DNA from: Leptospiraceae bacterium
GTDB taxonomy: Bacteria > Spirochaetota > Leptospiria > Leptospirales > Leptospiraceae
Length of the DNA stretch: 64,000 nt
Assembly: GCA_024233865.1 (NCBI GenBank)
Contig: JACKPA010000010.1
Span: forward strand, 124,001 to 188,000
Direction: 5' to 3'
A model generated the notes under the pieces. That model saw nothing but the letters and a program-made list of their open reading frames with translations, was not told the origin of the DNA and did not search any database. Below, in pieces: positions 53,301 to 60,918 of the stretch (position 1 is the first letter of the stretch; every line of letters starts with the position of its first letter). The position numbers and the translations under genes are program-made.

Positions 53301-53656
53301 CTGAATCAATGAATGAAGAACAACAAAGAGCGGCTAAGAACGAAATGACCGAAGAAGAACAGCAACTCTTTGATTTATTAAAGAAAGATAAACTCACCAA
53401 AGAAGAAGAGAAAAGCGTAAAGCTCGCGGCAAAAACACTTTTGGAAAAACTTTTCGATGCGAATAACAAGATATTAATCCAAGAATGGCATAAAGAAAAA
53501 GCCACTCAAGAAAAAGTAAAACGCGAAATTCAAATCGTTCTTGGCAGGTACTTACCGGAGCCAAGTTACGATAGGTTGACCTTTTCGCAGAAAGTAGATA
53601 TTGCTTTTCAACATTTCTACGAAATGGCGCAAATGGGATTTGGGGTTGTGACGTGA
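50360..53656 (+). CDS. hsdR: Type I restriction enzyme subunit HsdR
   Basis: 1,098 residues. The PD-(D/E)xK nuclease domain shows RRPDLLLYVNGLPLVMIELK (~148-167). The SF2 motor has WHTQGSGKSYSMIFFSKKIH (Walker A, ~309), VIVDEAHRTQ (~417) and IAFTGTPL (~445), later VTAMWMTGFDAPSVSTLYL (motif V) and QTIARANR (motif VI). The C-terminal ~300 residues are helical and bind the methylase. It cleaves unmethylated DNA after translocation. The start overlaps the rhuM remnant and has no good ribosome site, so expression may rely on coupling with that frame. Confidence 0.93.
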   Translation: MAYLKESHIEEADIQFFVNKLGYTHIDAWEKQLVGRSSLKEVVLKDKLKSALVKLNKHLPESCIDYAMSEITKSRATLTPVMANKEVYELIKNGVQVNYKNKQGREENDYVRIIDFSPKNENEFLIVSQLSIEYQQTQNITRRPDLLLYVNGLPLVMIELKNASEKVKTGYDKNLKDYQRDIPQLFWFNLFVCISNGIETRVGSFNSPWEHFFSWLKLTDTAVKNDQSTKLEIEKEREKTGESLSLKLFGEGLCRKENLIDYFENFVLYHRNKVKIIAKNHQYLGVNNALVALRKKDSNEGKLGVFWHTQGSGKSYSMIFFSKKIHRKVTGNWSFLIITDRKDLDDQIYKNFVDTGTIVETKDQKENYYRPSDRNSLKEYLQSNRTYVFTLIHKFGIEKGKTFYRLTDRNDWIVIVDEAHRTQYKNLAENMRIGLPYAQYIAFTGTPLLKSELTKDKFGPYVSEYNFAQSIEDGATVPIYYKKSVPRVEQINPNLVGEAAAILEDENLTEEQKKKLDKEYSTLLNVVRRNDRLEEIAKHIVQHFPYRLDVVDEEGKRRPMKAMVISIDKFTAVKMYDKVQAYLKEEIIELRRKISIERDSEKKSRYERAIVFMNETKMAVVISQEGSDKEEEKVFQEQNLIIKPHRKLMDYPDEDGRDIEDYFKDSTNAYRIVFVTAMWMTGFDAPSVSTLYLDKPLQNHTLMQTIARANRVTPGKRNGLVVDYFGVFRNLKIALAAYAEGTKGKKTEEEDNEEYPAKEFEELFILLEQAIQETKYFCKTLDVDIDQILNLGEKGFRDVELFQDYANSILTKDEYRKQLGLYVNTINSLYDSAKPEVYDYPIIKKNRDVFQYLKDIVERNVDQDEAVERAKKKIDILLDTSIVRMGDLQNTIRDKYTIDEYNQIDLSKLNFETLRKEFPEKKHKNIQFADLRELLEIKLTHMMAQNKTRGSFLENFQKIIDDYNSGSLTIEEAYEELVGLAESMNEEQQRAAKNEMTEEEQQLFDLLKKDKLTKEEEKSVKLAAKTLLEKLFDANNKILIQEWHKEKATQEKVKREIQIVLGRYLPEPSYDRLTFSQKVDIAFQHFYEMAQMGFGVVT

Positions 53657-53707
53657 GTAGAAAGTGCGTTGTTACTCGTTTAAAAAAACATAAGCTTCTT
53701 TAAAAAT

Positions 53708-54388
53708 TTATCTTCTGTCCAAGGGTTTGATATCATTAAAATTGATAACTTCCATAGTCCTATCTTTCATCTGCATTGCATAGATTTTGTTTTTTGTTAA
53801 GTATTTTTTAACATTTTCCGGGATATAAAAAGAAGAAAAAATCGGGATAAATTTTTTATCCTTGTATTGAGGAAAGTAGTTGTATATATTTCCTATTGCT
53901 TCTATGAAATCATCAATGTATTCGATCTTCGGATTTGTTTTGGATTCGTTTAAAAGAAAACTTGTTTTGCTGATATATACAGCATCAAATTCCCTTGTTT
54001 CGCCTTTTACATTTTTCACCTTCGCCCGAATGGCAAAAAAATCCGAGTCTCCGGCTTGAAAGACTTCCGTTGCAATAGTAGGAAAGTTCGGAGCAACAAT
54101 ATCTTCTAAAAAAATTCCGAGTTTGAGAACAAGTTCTTGGTATTTTCTATCACTTTCTTTCCTGTTTTGCTCAGATTGCTTGGATAACTCCTCCCATCGT
54201 TTTTGAGATTCTTCCCACTTCCTTTGAGATTCTTCTTTTAATAATTCCATTTTTTCATCAAATTTCTTTGCTCTTTCTTTGAATTCTCTAAATTCTTTGT
54301 CGGCTTGACTTATTCTGATATCGGTGCGAATGATATATTTCTCAATCCAGGTTTCTAAATTAGAGACTCTTTCTTCTACGGCTTGCAT
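53708..54388 (-). CDS. DUF3782-type coiled-coil protein with a nuclease-like domain
   Basis: 226 residues. Residues ~15-85 are a coiled coil with repeats of RKWEESQKRWEELSKQSEQN. The C-terminal part resembles PD-(D/E)xK folds of the DUF3782 group: EFDAVYISKTSFLLNESKTN (~132-151) supplies D...E-x-K. The promoter is a perfect TTGACA-16-TATAAT whose -10 box ends only eight bases before the ATG, so the message is probably leaderless. The family is common in accessory DNA, with no settled role. Confidence 0.75.
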   Translation of the reverse strand: MQAVEERVSNLETWIEKYIIRTDIRISQADKEFREFKERAKKFDEKMELLKEESQRKWEESQKRWEELSKQSEQNRKESDRKYQELVLKLGIFLEDIVAPNFPTIATEVFQAGDSDFFAIRAKVKNVKGETREFDAVYISKTSFLLNESKTNPKIEYIDDFIEAIGNIYNYFPQYKDKKFIPIFSSFYIPENVKKYLTKNKIYAMQMKDRTMEVINFNDIKPLDRR

Positions 54389-54396
54389 AATGGTTA

Positions 54397-54424
54397 ATTA
54401 TATAAAAAAGTTTAATTTTGTCAA
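54397..54424 (-). promoter_or_regulatory. Consensus sigma-70 promoter with almost no leader
   Basis: On the minus strand TTGACA (54424-54419) and TATAAT (54402-54397) are separated by 16 bases. Transcription should begin within a few bases of the ATG at 54388. Confidence 0.7.
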
Positions 54425-54447
54425 GAAATTGGTTATTTCAAAATTCT

Positions 54448-54480
54448 TTGAAAATTAGAATTATATTCAAGCAGGCATTC
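54448..54480. repeat. 33-bp direct repeat at the right edge of the IetAS/RM island
   Basis: Matches 42525-42557 at 29 of 33 bases. It lies between the island's last gene and the membrane-protein gene downstream of purH. Confidence 0.65.
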
Positions 54481-54504
54481 ATCTTTCTAAAACTGGAACA
54501 TATA

Positions 54505-55158
54505 TCAAACCATCAATTCATCATCATCTTCAATGTGTATATCCACATCTTCAAACTGATTTAACGGTTTATTAAAATAAGGTAGCCATGGTATCGTTTT
54601 TCCACTGAGTTTATAAAGCAGCACAATCCCAATAATCGCAATATTTGATATTACGGAAATAAAATAAATTTCGTGGTACATCCCATAAATGGTAAGGTTT
54701 GCTGCGATCAGGGTAATACCACAACCCATAATGATATTGTTCTCTTGTTTAAAAAATTGAACTATTATGCTCCTTGAATCTGTTATGGCAATTCTATTCA
54801 AAAAAGCATCGTATAAATAAGGATAAGAAAGTGTTAGAGCAAGAAATAAAATAAAGGAATGAAAAAAATAATTCCCAAAATCATTTGTATAATGAGGCGG
54901 TCCAATCAAACCTCCTGACAGTGTCCAAAGATAGGTTAGCGCAATGGAAACAAAAAATGCTGCCAAGCCAAATTGAATACTACCCTCAGACTCAAACAAT
55001 TGTAATTTTTCCATAGGAATGATTCTCTGAAGTTCGATCAATTCCTGTTTTGTGAAATTATCCTTGTCTTCGTTGGAAAACAGTCTAATATAATAGCTTA
55101 ACAACGCAACAACGGAAAATGTGAAAAATAAAAATACAAAAAATAATAAAAATTCCAT
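54505..55158 (-). CDS. Multi-pass membrane protein downstream of purH
   Basis: 217 residues from the ATG at 55158, two bases after the purH stop; the TTG at 55164 is a poorer choice. Five or so hydrophobic helices are visible (for example FLLFFVFLFFTFSVVALL, FGLAAFFVSIALTYLWTL, IMGCGITLIAANLTIYGM). The N-terminal cytoplasmic loop is charged, and the tail is acidic (DVDIHIEDDDE). No family recognised. It should be co-expressed with purH, though a functional link is not evident. Confidence 0.65.
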   Translation of the reverse strand: MEFLLFFVFLFFTFSVVALLSYYIRLFSNEDKDNFTKQELIELQRIIPMEKLQLFESEGSIQFGLAAFFVSIALTYLWTLSGGLIGPPHYTNDFGNYFFHSFILFLALTLSYPYLYDAFLNRIAITDSRSIIVQFFKQENNIIMGCGITLIAANLTIYGMYHEIYFISVISNIAIIGIVLLYKLSGKTIPWLPYFNKPLNQFEDVDIHIEDDDELMV

Positions 55159-55160
55159 AA

Positions 55161-56702
55161 TCAATGCCTAAAGTGTCTTATTCCTGTAAATACCATAATT
55201 AAATTGTACTCATCAGCCGCTTCTATTACCTCTTTGTCTCGAATAGAACCACCGGGTTGAATAATTGCTCTTGCTCCTGTTTTTGCTATTTTATCTACAT
55301 TATCCCTAAACGGAAAAAACGCATCACTGCCAACATAACTACCTTCCAAAGAAAGTCCGGATGTTTTAGCCTTTATGATTGCTAAATCAACAGAATCTAC
55401 TCTAGACATTTGACCGGCTCCAATTCCTAAAGTTGAATTTTTATCCGTAAATACAATGGCGTTGGATTTAATCAATTTTACAGTAGTCCAAGCAAACATC
55501 AACCCTTTTATATCTTCGTATTCCAATTGCTTTTTGGTAACAACTTTTAGTTGATTCTCTCCAATTTTTAGCAAATCCGTATCCTGCACTAAGATACCAT
55601 GGGCAACCGGTCGAAAATCCATTTTCTCTTGAAATTTTAGCAATTCATCCAAGTGGATCAATCGGATATTTTGTTTTTTTGCAAAAATGTCTTTTGCTTC
55701 TTCGGTAAAACCTTTTGCCAATACACCTTCTACAAAGTTTTCCGTGATTGTAGATGCCAAATTTCCATCTATAATTCCATTGATTCCTATAACAGAGCCA
55801 AAAGCGGAAGCAGGGTCAGTTCTTCTTGCCAACTGAAAAGATTCTAAGGGACTTCCTGTAGATGCAATTCCGCAAGGATTGAGGTGCTTAATAATGGCAG
55901 CCGAATTTTCAGGTAAATTAAAAAGAGAATGGAGAGTTGCTTGAAAATCCAAAATGTTATTAAAAGAAAGTTCCTTACCCTGGATGGTCTGCAAACTTTG
56001 CATGCTGGAAACCGATTCATAATAAGCGGCTTCTTGGTGAGGATTTTCTCCATATCGTAAATTTTGCTTTTTTTGGAATCCTAAAGAAATGTATTTGGGA
56101 AACTTCTCATTTCTAACTTGTTGCAAATAGCTGGAAATAGCTGAATCGTAGACTGCCGTAATCCCAAAAGCCTTGGCAGCCAATTGAAAGGATGTTTCTC
56201 GTGGCACGCAGTCGTTGTTTTTCTCCATTTCTTCTTGGATAATTTGGTAATCCGTTACCTCCGGAACAACTACGGTAAACTTATTATTTTTTGCTGAAGC
56301 CCTAAGCAAAGACGGACCGCCAATATCGATCTGCTCTATGGCTTCGGAAAGGGTTATCCCCTCTTTTTGAATGGTTGACACAAAAGGATATAGATTTACA
56401 ACAACGAGGTCAATGGAAGATATGTTTAGCTTTTCGAGCTGTTCTTTATGAAATTCTTTATCCAAATCTCCTAAGATACCAGCGTGAACTTTGGGATGAA
56501 GAGTTTTTACCCTGCCATCGAGAATTTCCGGATAGCCGGTGTATTCTTGAATCGGAATGGCTTCAATTCCATTTTCTCTAAGAACTTTTAGAGTACCACC
56601 GGTAGAAATAATCTCTATTTTCCGCGAGTCCAAAAACTTGCAAAATTCAACAAGATTTGTTTTATCACTAACGGATATTAACGCCCTTTCAATTTTTATC
56701 AT
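55161..56702 (-). CDS. purH: Bifunctional AICAR transformylase/IMP cyclohydrolase PurH
   Basis: 513 residues, normal length. The N-terminal IMP cyclohydrolase (MGS-like) domain shows ALISVSDKTNLVEFCKFL and IISTGGTLKVL, with GRVKTLHPKVHAGIL near ~65-80. The AICAR transformylase domain has LRYGENPHQEAAYYE (~213-227), IKHLNPCGIAST (~264-275) and the C-terminal GSDAFFPFRDNVD. It catalyses the last two steps of purine synthesis. Its leader holds an inverted-repeat element that may end transcription of the gene before it. Confidence 0.95.
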   Translation of the reverse strand: MIKIERALISVSDKTNLVEFCKFLDSRKIEIISTGGTLKVLRENGIEAIPIQEYTGYPEILDGRVKTLHPKVHAGILGDLDKEFHKEQLEKLNISSIDLVVVNLYPFVSTIQKEGITLSEAIEQIDIGGPSLLRASAKNNKFTVVVPEVTDYQIIQEEMEKNNDCVPRETSFQLAAKAFGITAVYDSAISSYLQQVRNEKFPKYISLGFQKKQNLRYGENPHQEAAYYESVSSMQSLQTIQGKELSFNNILDFQATLHSLFNLPENSAAIIKHLNPCGIASTGSPLESFQLARRTDPASAFGSVIGINGIIDGNLASTITENFVEGVLAKGFTEEAKDIFAKKQNIRLIHLDELLKFQEKMDFRPVAHGILVQDTDLLKIGENQLKVVTKKQLEYEDIKGLMFAWTTVKLIKSNAIVFTDKNSTLGIGAGQMSRVDSVDLAIIKAKTSGLSLEGSYVGSDAFFPFRDNVDKIAKTGARAIIQPGGSIRDKEVIEAADEYNLIMVFTGIRHFRH

Positions 56703-56786
56703 ACTTTATATCTTTATTTTTTAATTAGCTTATTCCAAAAAAATATCTTTTTACTAGTTTGCAATCTTCTTTTTATAGTTAGTCGG

Positions 56787-56844
56787 AAAAGTACTACAGG
56801 CTTCCTGCCTGTAAAATCACAACCAGGATGGCTATAGTACTTTT
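56787..56844. repeat. 58-bp inverted-repeat element, possible terminator
   Basis: Outer arms AAAAGTACTA (56787-56796) and TAGTACTTTT (56835-56844) are perfect. Inside is a 7-bp hairpin TACAGGC/GCCTGTA (56795-56813). It sits between two minus-strand genes, after the stop of the Tet(M)-like gene, and could end that transcript. The remaining gap to purH shows nothing else. Confidence 0.55.
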
Positions 56845-56886
56845 GAAAATCCGAAAACCACTCTGTTTTGAATATACCACCTATAA

Positions 56887-58785
56887 CTAAACAGAAAATG
56901 TATAATACTTTGAAGGTGATAATACGATATTACCGGAGAAAAACCCTTTTCCTTTTGTCATGTTTCTAAGAACACTTGAAAAACCTAACATGTTTTCACA
57001 GCAAGCTTCGCCTTTTACAAAATATTTCTGCCCCATAAAAGTTTCCATACTATGAACCTTCGCGTCTCTTTTTTGCAAAGCAGCCATAACAACTCCCAAA
57101 AATTCCTCTGGTACTGTGATTTCAAATTCAATCAAAGGACCTATCTCAATTGTATTCTTCTCTTTTAATAAGGTTTTTATGCCACTGATTACTGCTATTT
57201 TTAGAAGGCTTAGAGTTTGATTGTTTATGATTGGTGGACTAGTATAAGAAGTGATTCGCAGTCGAATCCCCAATATTTTGTGACCAAAATATCCGTGCGA
57301 CAGAACTTCCTCAAATCCGGCAATAGCAGCTTGTTTGAGGTTCATGGGAAGGTCAATTTCAAAAATTATTGGACTTTCAAAAGATTCTGTCCTTTCTACA
57401 AAGCCTTTCAAAACACCGCTACTTACTTTCATTTCATAAATAGAATGTTCAAAAGTAATTGTATTAATTGCATTTTTCCACATTTCATATCGTGCTACTT
57501 TTAAATTACCTGTAATAAAAATTTCACCAATAGTTTTTTTTAATCGACTAACGGAAATTTCCAAGTGAAGTTCTCCGGCTCCCCATAATTCTACTTGACC
57601 CGTGTCTTCTTGAAGGGTATAACTCAAACCATTTCCTTCCCAAACAAGGTCTTTTACTCCGTTTATTACGGTTTCCCTTACATCGTCGGATATTGGCTCT
57701 ATAATTAAAACAAATTGTTTCAACTCCCTTTTATTGAAATTTTCTTTCTGAGGCATTTCCAATTTTTGGCTTGTGAGTAAATCGCCTGGCATAAATTCAA
57801 TAACATTATCTGAGCAAAAGATAGAATTAGCTGGCACAATCTCTTGTTTTTGGACTTCATCCAAGGAAATTGCGTATAAATTGGACAGGTAAACAGCTTT
57901 TCCATTTATAAAAAGGGTATCTCCGGAGTAAATTTCACTAAAATTTTTCAAGAAAGATGTTTTTCCAATTTTAGGATGAATTCTATTCTGAAATAGAACT
58001 GCACTTGTATCTTCCCCGATTTTATGCATTTTTGGTTCGATTTCGCATATAAAATCTAATAATTCAATAACACCAATGCCTTGCAAAGCACTTCCGATAA
58101 AAATAGGAGTAATTTGGCTTTGGACAGTGCCTTCTTTTAAGCCTTTTAAAACAAGGCTTTTAATTTTAGTGGGATTTTGTAAATATTTTTCCGTTAGGTT
58201 TTCATTCCATTCGATAAAATGAAGGTAGTCCTCCCCAACTTCAAATTTTTTATAAAAAATGTATTCAATATTGCTAATTATGTCGCTTTCATCGTAAGAA
58301 TAAACAGGATATGCCCTATTTCCGAAATAGGGTTGAATTTTTTTTAGAAAATCTCCGACTGAATGTTCGCAATCGATTTTATTGATAAAGAGTATTAATG
58401 GTATGCCCTGAGAGCGAATTCGTTCAAAAATAAACTCAGTTTGAGATCGAATACCGGTAGTAATATCTATTATCAGCACAGCTATGTCTACAGCCAATAA
58501 AGAATTGTCAACCTGGGTTGTAAAATCAAGGTGTCCGGGGGTATCGATCAAATTTATAGAATATTCTTTATTTTTGGTTTTATATTTAAAATAAAAAGTG
58601 CTGGAAAGAATGGAAATCCCCCTTTGGATTTCTTCTAAGAGAGTGTCAGACTCGGTTGTCCCCTCCAATACACTCCCCGGGTTGTCTATAAGTCCGGCTT
58701 GGTACAACATATTTTCAACCAAAGTTGTTTTTCCGGCATCTATATGAGCATAGATTCCGATATTTCGAACGAGATACATACTCAT
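56887..58785 (-). CDS. Tet(M)/EF-G-like ribosomal-protection-type GTPase
   Basis: About 632 residues from the ATG at 58785 (one at 58779 is equally plausible; a start at 58839 would add residues the family lacks). G1 AHIDAGKTTLVE (~13-24), G3 LIDTPGHLDF (~79-88) and G4 FINKID (~136-141) are intact, followed by EF-G-like domains with GELHLEISVSRLK and a C-terminal domain with KILGIRLRITSY. It resembles Tet(M)/Tet(O) ribosomal protection proteins, which evict tetracycline, but could be an EF-G-like factor. The chromosomal context is ordinary, with no mobile-element partner adjacent. Confidence 0.8.
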   Translation of the reverse strand: MSMYLVRNIGIYAHIDAGKTTLVENMLYQAGLIDNPGSVLEGTTESDTLLEEIQRGISILSSTFYFKYKTKNKEYSINLIDTPGHLDFTTQVDNSLLAVDIAVLIIDITTGIRSQTEFIFERIRSQGIPLILFINKIDCEHSVGDFLKKIQPYFGNRAYPVYSYDESDIISNIEYIFYKKFEVGEDYLHFIEWNENLTEKYLQNPTKIKSLVLKGLKEGTVQSQITPIFIGSALQGIGVIELLDFICEIEPKMHKIGEDTSAVLFQNRIHPKIGKTSFLKNFSEIYSGDTLFINGKAVYLSNLYAISLDEVQKQEIVPANSIFCSDNVIEFMPGDLLTSQKLEMPQKENFNKRELKQFVLIIEPISDDVRETVINGVKDLVWEGNGLSYTLQEDTGQVELWGAGELHLEISVSRLKKTIGEIFITGNLKVARYEMWKNAINTITFEHSIYEMKVSSGVLKGFVERTESFESPIIFEIDLPMNLKQAAIAGFEEVLSHGYFGHKILGIRLRITSYTSPPIINNQTLSLLKIAVISGIKTLLKEKNTIEIGPLIEFEITVPEEFLGVVMAALQKRDAKVHSMETFMGQKYFVKGEACCENMLGFSSVLRNMTKGKGFFSGNIVLSPSKYYTFSV

Positions 58786-58884
58786 ATATTTAACAAGACG
58801 AATTACATGACAAGTATAATCGGATCTTTCTGTAAACATCCGTATTTTTCATTAAGTAGTTTTACCACTTTGTCTCGTATCTCT

Positions 58885-59037
58885 TTATACTCCTAATAAG
58901 CGAAATGCGATATACAGGATTGAATGATAATAAGCTTCCAAATCGGAAATAAAGATGTCATAAGGAATGGACGCAAAAATAGACTTAGTTTGTGTAATAA
59001 AAGGTTTCAAATCATTATTAAGAATAGCTCTACGCAT
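58885..59037 (-). pseudogene. C-terminal fragment of an AAA-ATPase/PD-(D/E)xK (PDDEXK_9-like) protein
   Basis: A 50-residue frame starting at 59037, and open upstream into the end of the DUF4058 gene, reads SIFASIPYDIFISDLEAYYH followed by SILYIAFRLLGV. This matches the C-terminal region typical of the abundant 'AAA family ATPase/PD-(D/E)xK nuclease' proteins, which are normally ~500 residues. Only this tail survives. Confidence 0.5.
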
Positions 59038-59050
59038 ATTTATCAAATCA

Positions 59051-59839
59051 TTACTTAAAGGACCAAGTTGGCTGTATCCACGTTATTTCTTCCTCCGTAA
59101 GAGGTGGTTCCGGTAATTTTGTATAATCAATCCGCAGGTCATATCTTGCTCTTTCGTAGGCGGTATCAAGTGCATCTTGGATGTCTATGCTGACGGGAGG
59201 ATCAGGTTCTTGGAGATAAATTGGAATTATGGGCAACCGATGGTGTAATTGGATTGCCCAGGCATCAAATTGTCTCAGCCTTTTTGCGGAAACAACGAAG
59301 TAAGCCATCTCAGGCAACTCTTGTTCAAAGGGCATACGCTCATACTTTCGGAGCAAATCCAACTCCACCAGTTTGATTTTTGCTTCTACGTAATCCAATC
59401 GCTTTTGGAGATATTTGTCCCGATTCTTTCCTTGACGTTTATTAATAGGAGAGAGCAATTCTATAGCGGTAACGATCTTGCGTGATTCTCGATGACGAAT
59501 CTTTAGGCTAACCATACGAACATCAGTTTCTATGGGCATGCTTACCTCAAAAGCGATTGGTGAGTTGATTATTGGCTCTGCTACTGCAACGCTACCTCCG
59601 ACTTTTGGTTCCGGTTGTATGATGCTTACATCAGGACGATACGACCTCGGATATTTTTCCTTATCTTCCGGTAGTATTTGATCAATGATAATCTCTGTTT
59701 CCAGTTCTGCCGTATAGTTTGGCAAAAGAACGGGAGTTAGTTTTTCCCTTAAAACAAACATCAAGCTATTGTGTACGTCTTGCCACAATTTTGGTTCTTC
59801 CAAATAGGGATCCATTCCTGGAAATGGTGAATATTTCAT
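59051..59839 (-). CDS. DUF4058-family protein
   Basis: 262 residues beginning with the family signature FPGMDPYLEEPKLWQDVHNS. RPDVSIIQ (~68-75) and IRHRESRKIVTAIELLSPIN (~113-132), then KYLQKRLDYVEAKIKLVELDLLR, are the conserved core. DUF4058 proteins occur in large numbers in cyanobacteria and planctomycetes, and the motif order suggests a PD-(D/E)xK-like fold related to Uma2. No partner is obvious. Function unknown. Confidence 0.85.
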   Translation of the reverse strand: MKYSPFPGMDPYLEEPKLWQDVHNSLMFVLREKLTPVLLPNYTAELETEIIIDQILPEDKEKYPRSYRPDVSIIQPEPKVGGSVAVAEPIINSPIAFEVSMPIETDVRMVSLKIRHRESRKIVTAIELLSPINKRQGKNRDKYLQKRLDYVEAKIKLVELDLLRKYERMPFEQELPEMAYFVVSAKRLRQFDAWAIQLHHRLPIIPIYLQEPDPPVSIDIQDALDTAYERARYDLRIDYTKLPEPPLTEEEITWIQPTWSFK

Positions 59840-59959
59840 CTGTAATTCTCCTTGTTTGATAACGTTCTACTGACTTTGCATAATCTTAAGGAAAGCACTA
59901 TGTCTTATAACAGCGATCTTCCCCCTCTCTTGGCTTTAGTTTTCTTTAAGCCTATTCAA

Positions 59960-59975
59960 CCCCCGTTCACGGGGG
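59960..59975. repeat. Short GC-rich palindrome
   Basis: CCCCCG TTCA CGGGGG, a perfect 6-bp stem with a 4-base loop, in an otherwise AT-rich gap. It lies past the 3' end of the ankyrin gene and upstream of the DUF4058 gene. A bidirectional terminator or REP-like element; no T tract follows on either strand. Confidence 0.5.
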
Positions 59976-59996
59976 TAAAAAAGACTAAAAGGCTGT

Positions 59997-60308
59997 TCAA
60001 GCTTTTCTGGGGGTTCTTAAAATTTGTGCAATTTTTACTCGATTCCAATATTCAGCATATCCCAAAGCTGTCTGGTTGCCATATCCTTTCATGTTCGGAT
60101 TAGCTCCATATTCCAAAAGTAGCTTTACTATTTCAGTGTTGCCATTATACACTGCCAGTTGCAATGGAGTCCATCTATCTTTCTGGAAGTTGACATCGGC
60201 TCCGTCTTCGAGGGCTTGTTCTACTCCATTGAGGCAATCCAATTCTATGCTATCCCACAAATCATCGTTTGCATACGGATAGGGTGTGTTTATCAATTCA
60301 AATGACAT
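59997..60308 (-). CDS. Small ankyrin-repeat protein
   Basis: 103 residues from the ATG at 60308, which has AAGGAAAA upstream; the TTG at 60332 is unlikely. Two to three ankyrin repeats are present: GVEQALEDGADVNFQKDRW, TPLQLAVYNGNTEIVKLLLE and YGANPNMKGYGNQTALGYAE. Ankyrin repeats bind proteins; small ones such as this often act as immunity or adaptor proteins, but no toxin is next to it. Confidence 0.8.
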   Translation of the reverse strand: MSFELINTPYPYANDDLWDSIELDCLNGVEQALEDGADVNFQKDRWTPLQLAVYNGNTEIVKLLLEYGANPNMKGYGNQTALGYAEYWNRVKIAQILRTPRKA

Positions 60309-60490
60309 AATATTTTTCCTTTTTATTCCCAATCTTCAATTTACAGTTCAGAAATTCGACTAAATTTCATCAATAGGATCATTTTCCAGACAGCCTGCTG
60401 TTTTTTCAAAAAAGCCAATAGGATTAATTTATAGAGTTGCTCTACGTTTGTATGTATCATTTTTGTTCCTCTTTTGACCTATCCCCCCTT

Positions 60491-60515
60491 CCCCCTTTCC
60501 GAACCGGAAAGGGGG
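60491..60515. repeat. Strong 11-bp hairpin
   Basis: CCCCCTTTCCG (60491-60501) and CGGAAAGGGGG (60505-60515) form a perfect stem around three bases. It lies in the 294-base gap before the Cse60-like gene, which otherwise shows only another REP-like palindrome at 60599. Confidence 0.65.
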
Positions 60516-60598
60516 CGAAAGTAGCAATGGAATCTGTTTTTTTGCATTATGAACCTAAAAATAAGCTTCTTGATGTGTTAGTAACTCCCCTTTTTCGG

Positions 60599-60620
60599 TT
60601 ATCGAGCGTAGTCGAGATAA
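60599..60620. repeat. REP-like palindrome (TCGA-rich class)
   Basis: TTATCGAGCGTAGTCGAGAT followed by AA is an imperfect palindrome of the widespread TCTCGACTACGCTCGA class. It sits just past the stop of the Cse60-like gene. Confidence 0.6.
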
Positions 60621-60626
60621 GGATAG

Positions 60627-60821
60627 TCATTCCAACTCTTCATAAATGACCGTATAGACGAGAAGTGGATGATTGATTGCTGTTTTAATATCAATTAGTT
60701 TAATCTTTTCACTTTGAATAAATTTGTTAATATTTTCGTCCAATTCTTTTGTATTAACATCACCATATTGACCCTGAATTTTAAACGTCTTTACCTTAAC
60801 ATTCTTCACCAACTCAAACAT
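60627..60821 (-). CDS. Small Cse60-like protein
   Basis: 64 residues with GGGAGA nine bases before the ATG. The pattern NVKVKTFKIQ, ELDENINKFIQ and IKLIDIKTAINHPLLVYTVI resembles the small Spore_Cse60-type proteins (strand-helix-strand-strand), which also occur outside spore formers as small proteins of unknown role. The match is weak because of the short length. Confidence 0.5.
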   Translation of the reverse strand: MFELVKNVKVKTFKIQGQYGDVNTKELDENINKFIQSEKIKLIDIKTAINHPLLVYTVIYEELE

Positions 60822-60918
60822 TTTGATTTTCTCCCACTAAACAAAATATTATTTCTTGAGTTTTTTTGGTAGTCATTTTTACTTATAATTATCACTGAAC
60901 CAGCAAAAGTATACAAAT

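Noticed and set aside
53659..53681. GAAAGTGCGTTGTTACTCG after hsdR, resembling the left end of the dispersed repeat.
   Set aside because: The match is limited to 11 bases and lacks the TATAGG start.
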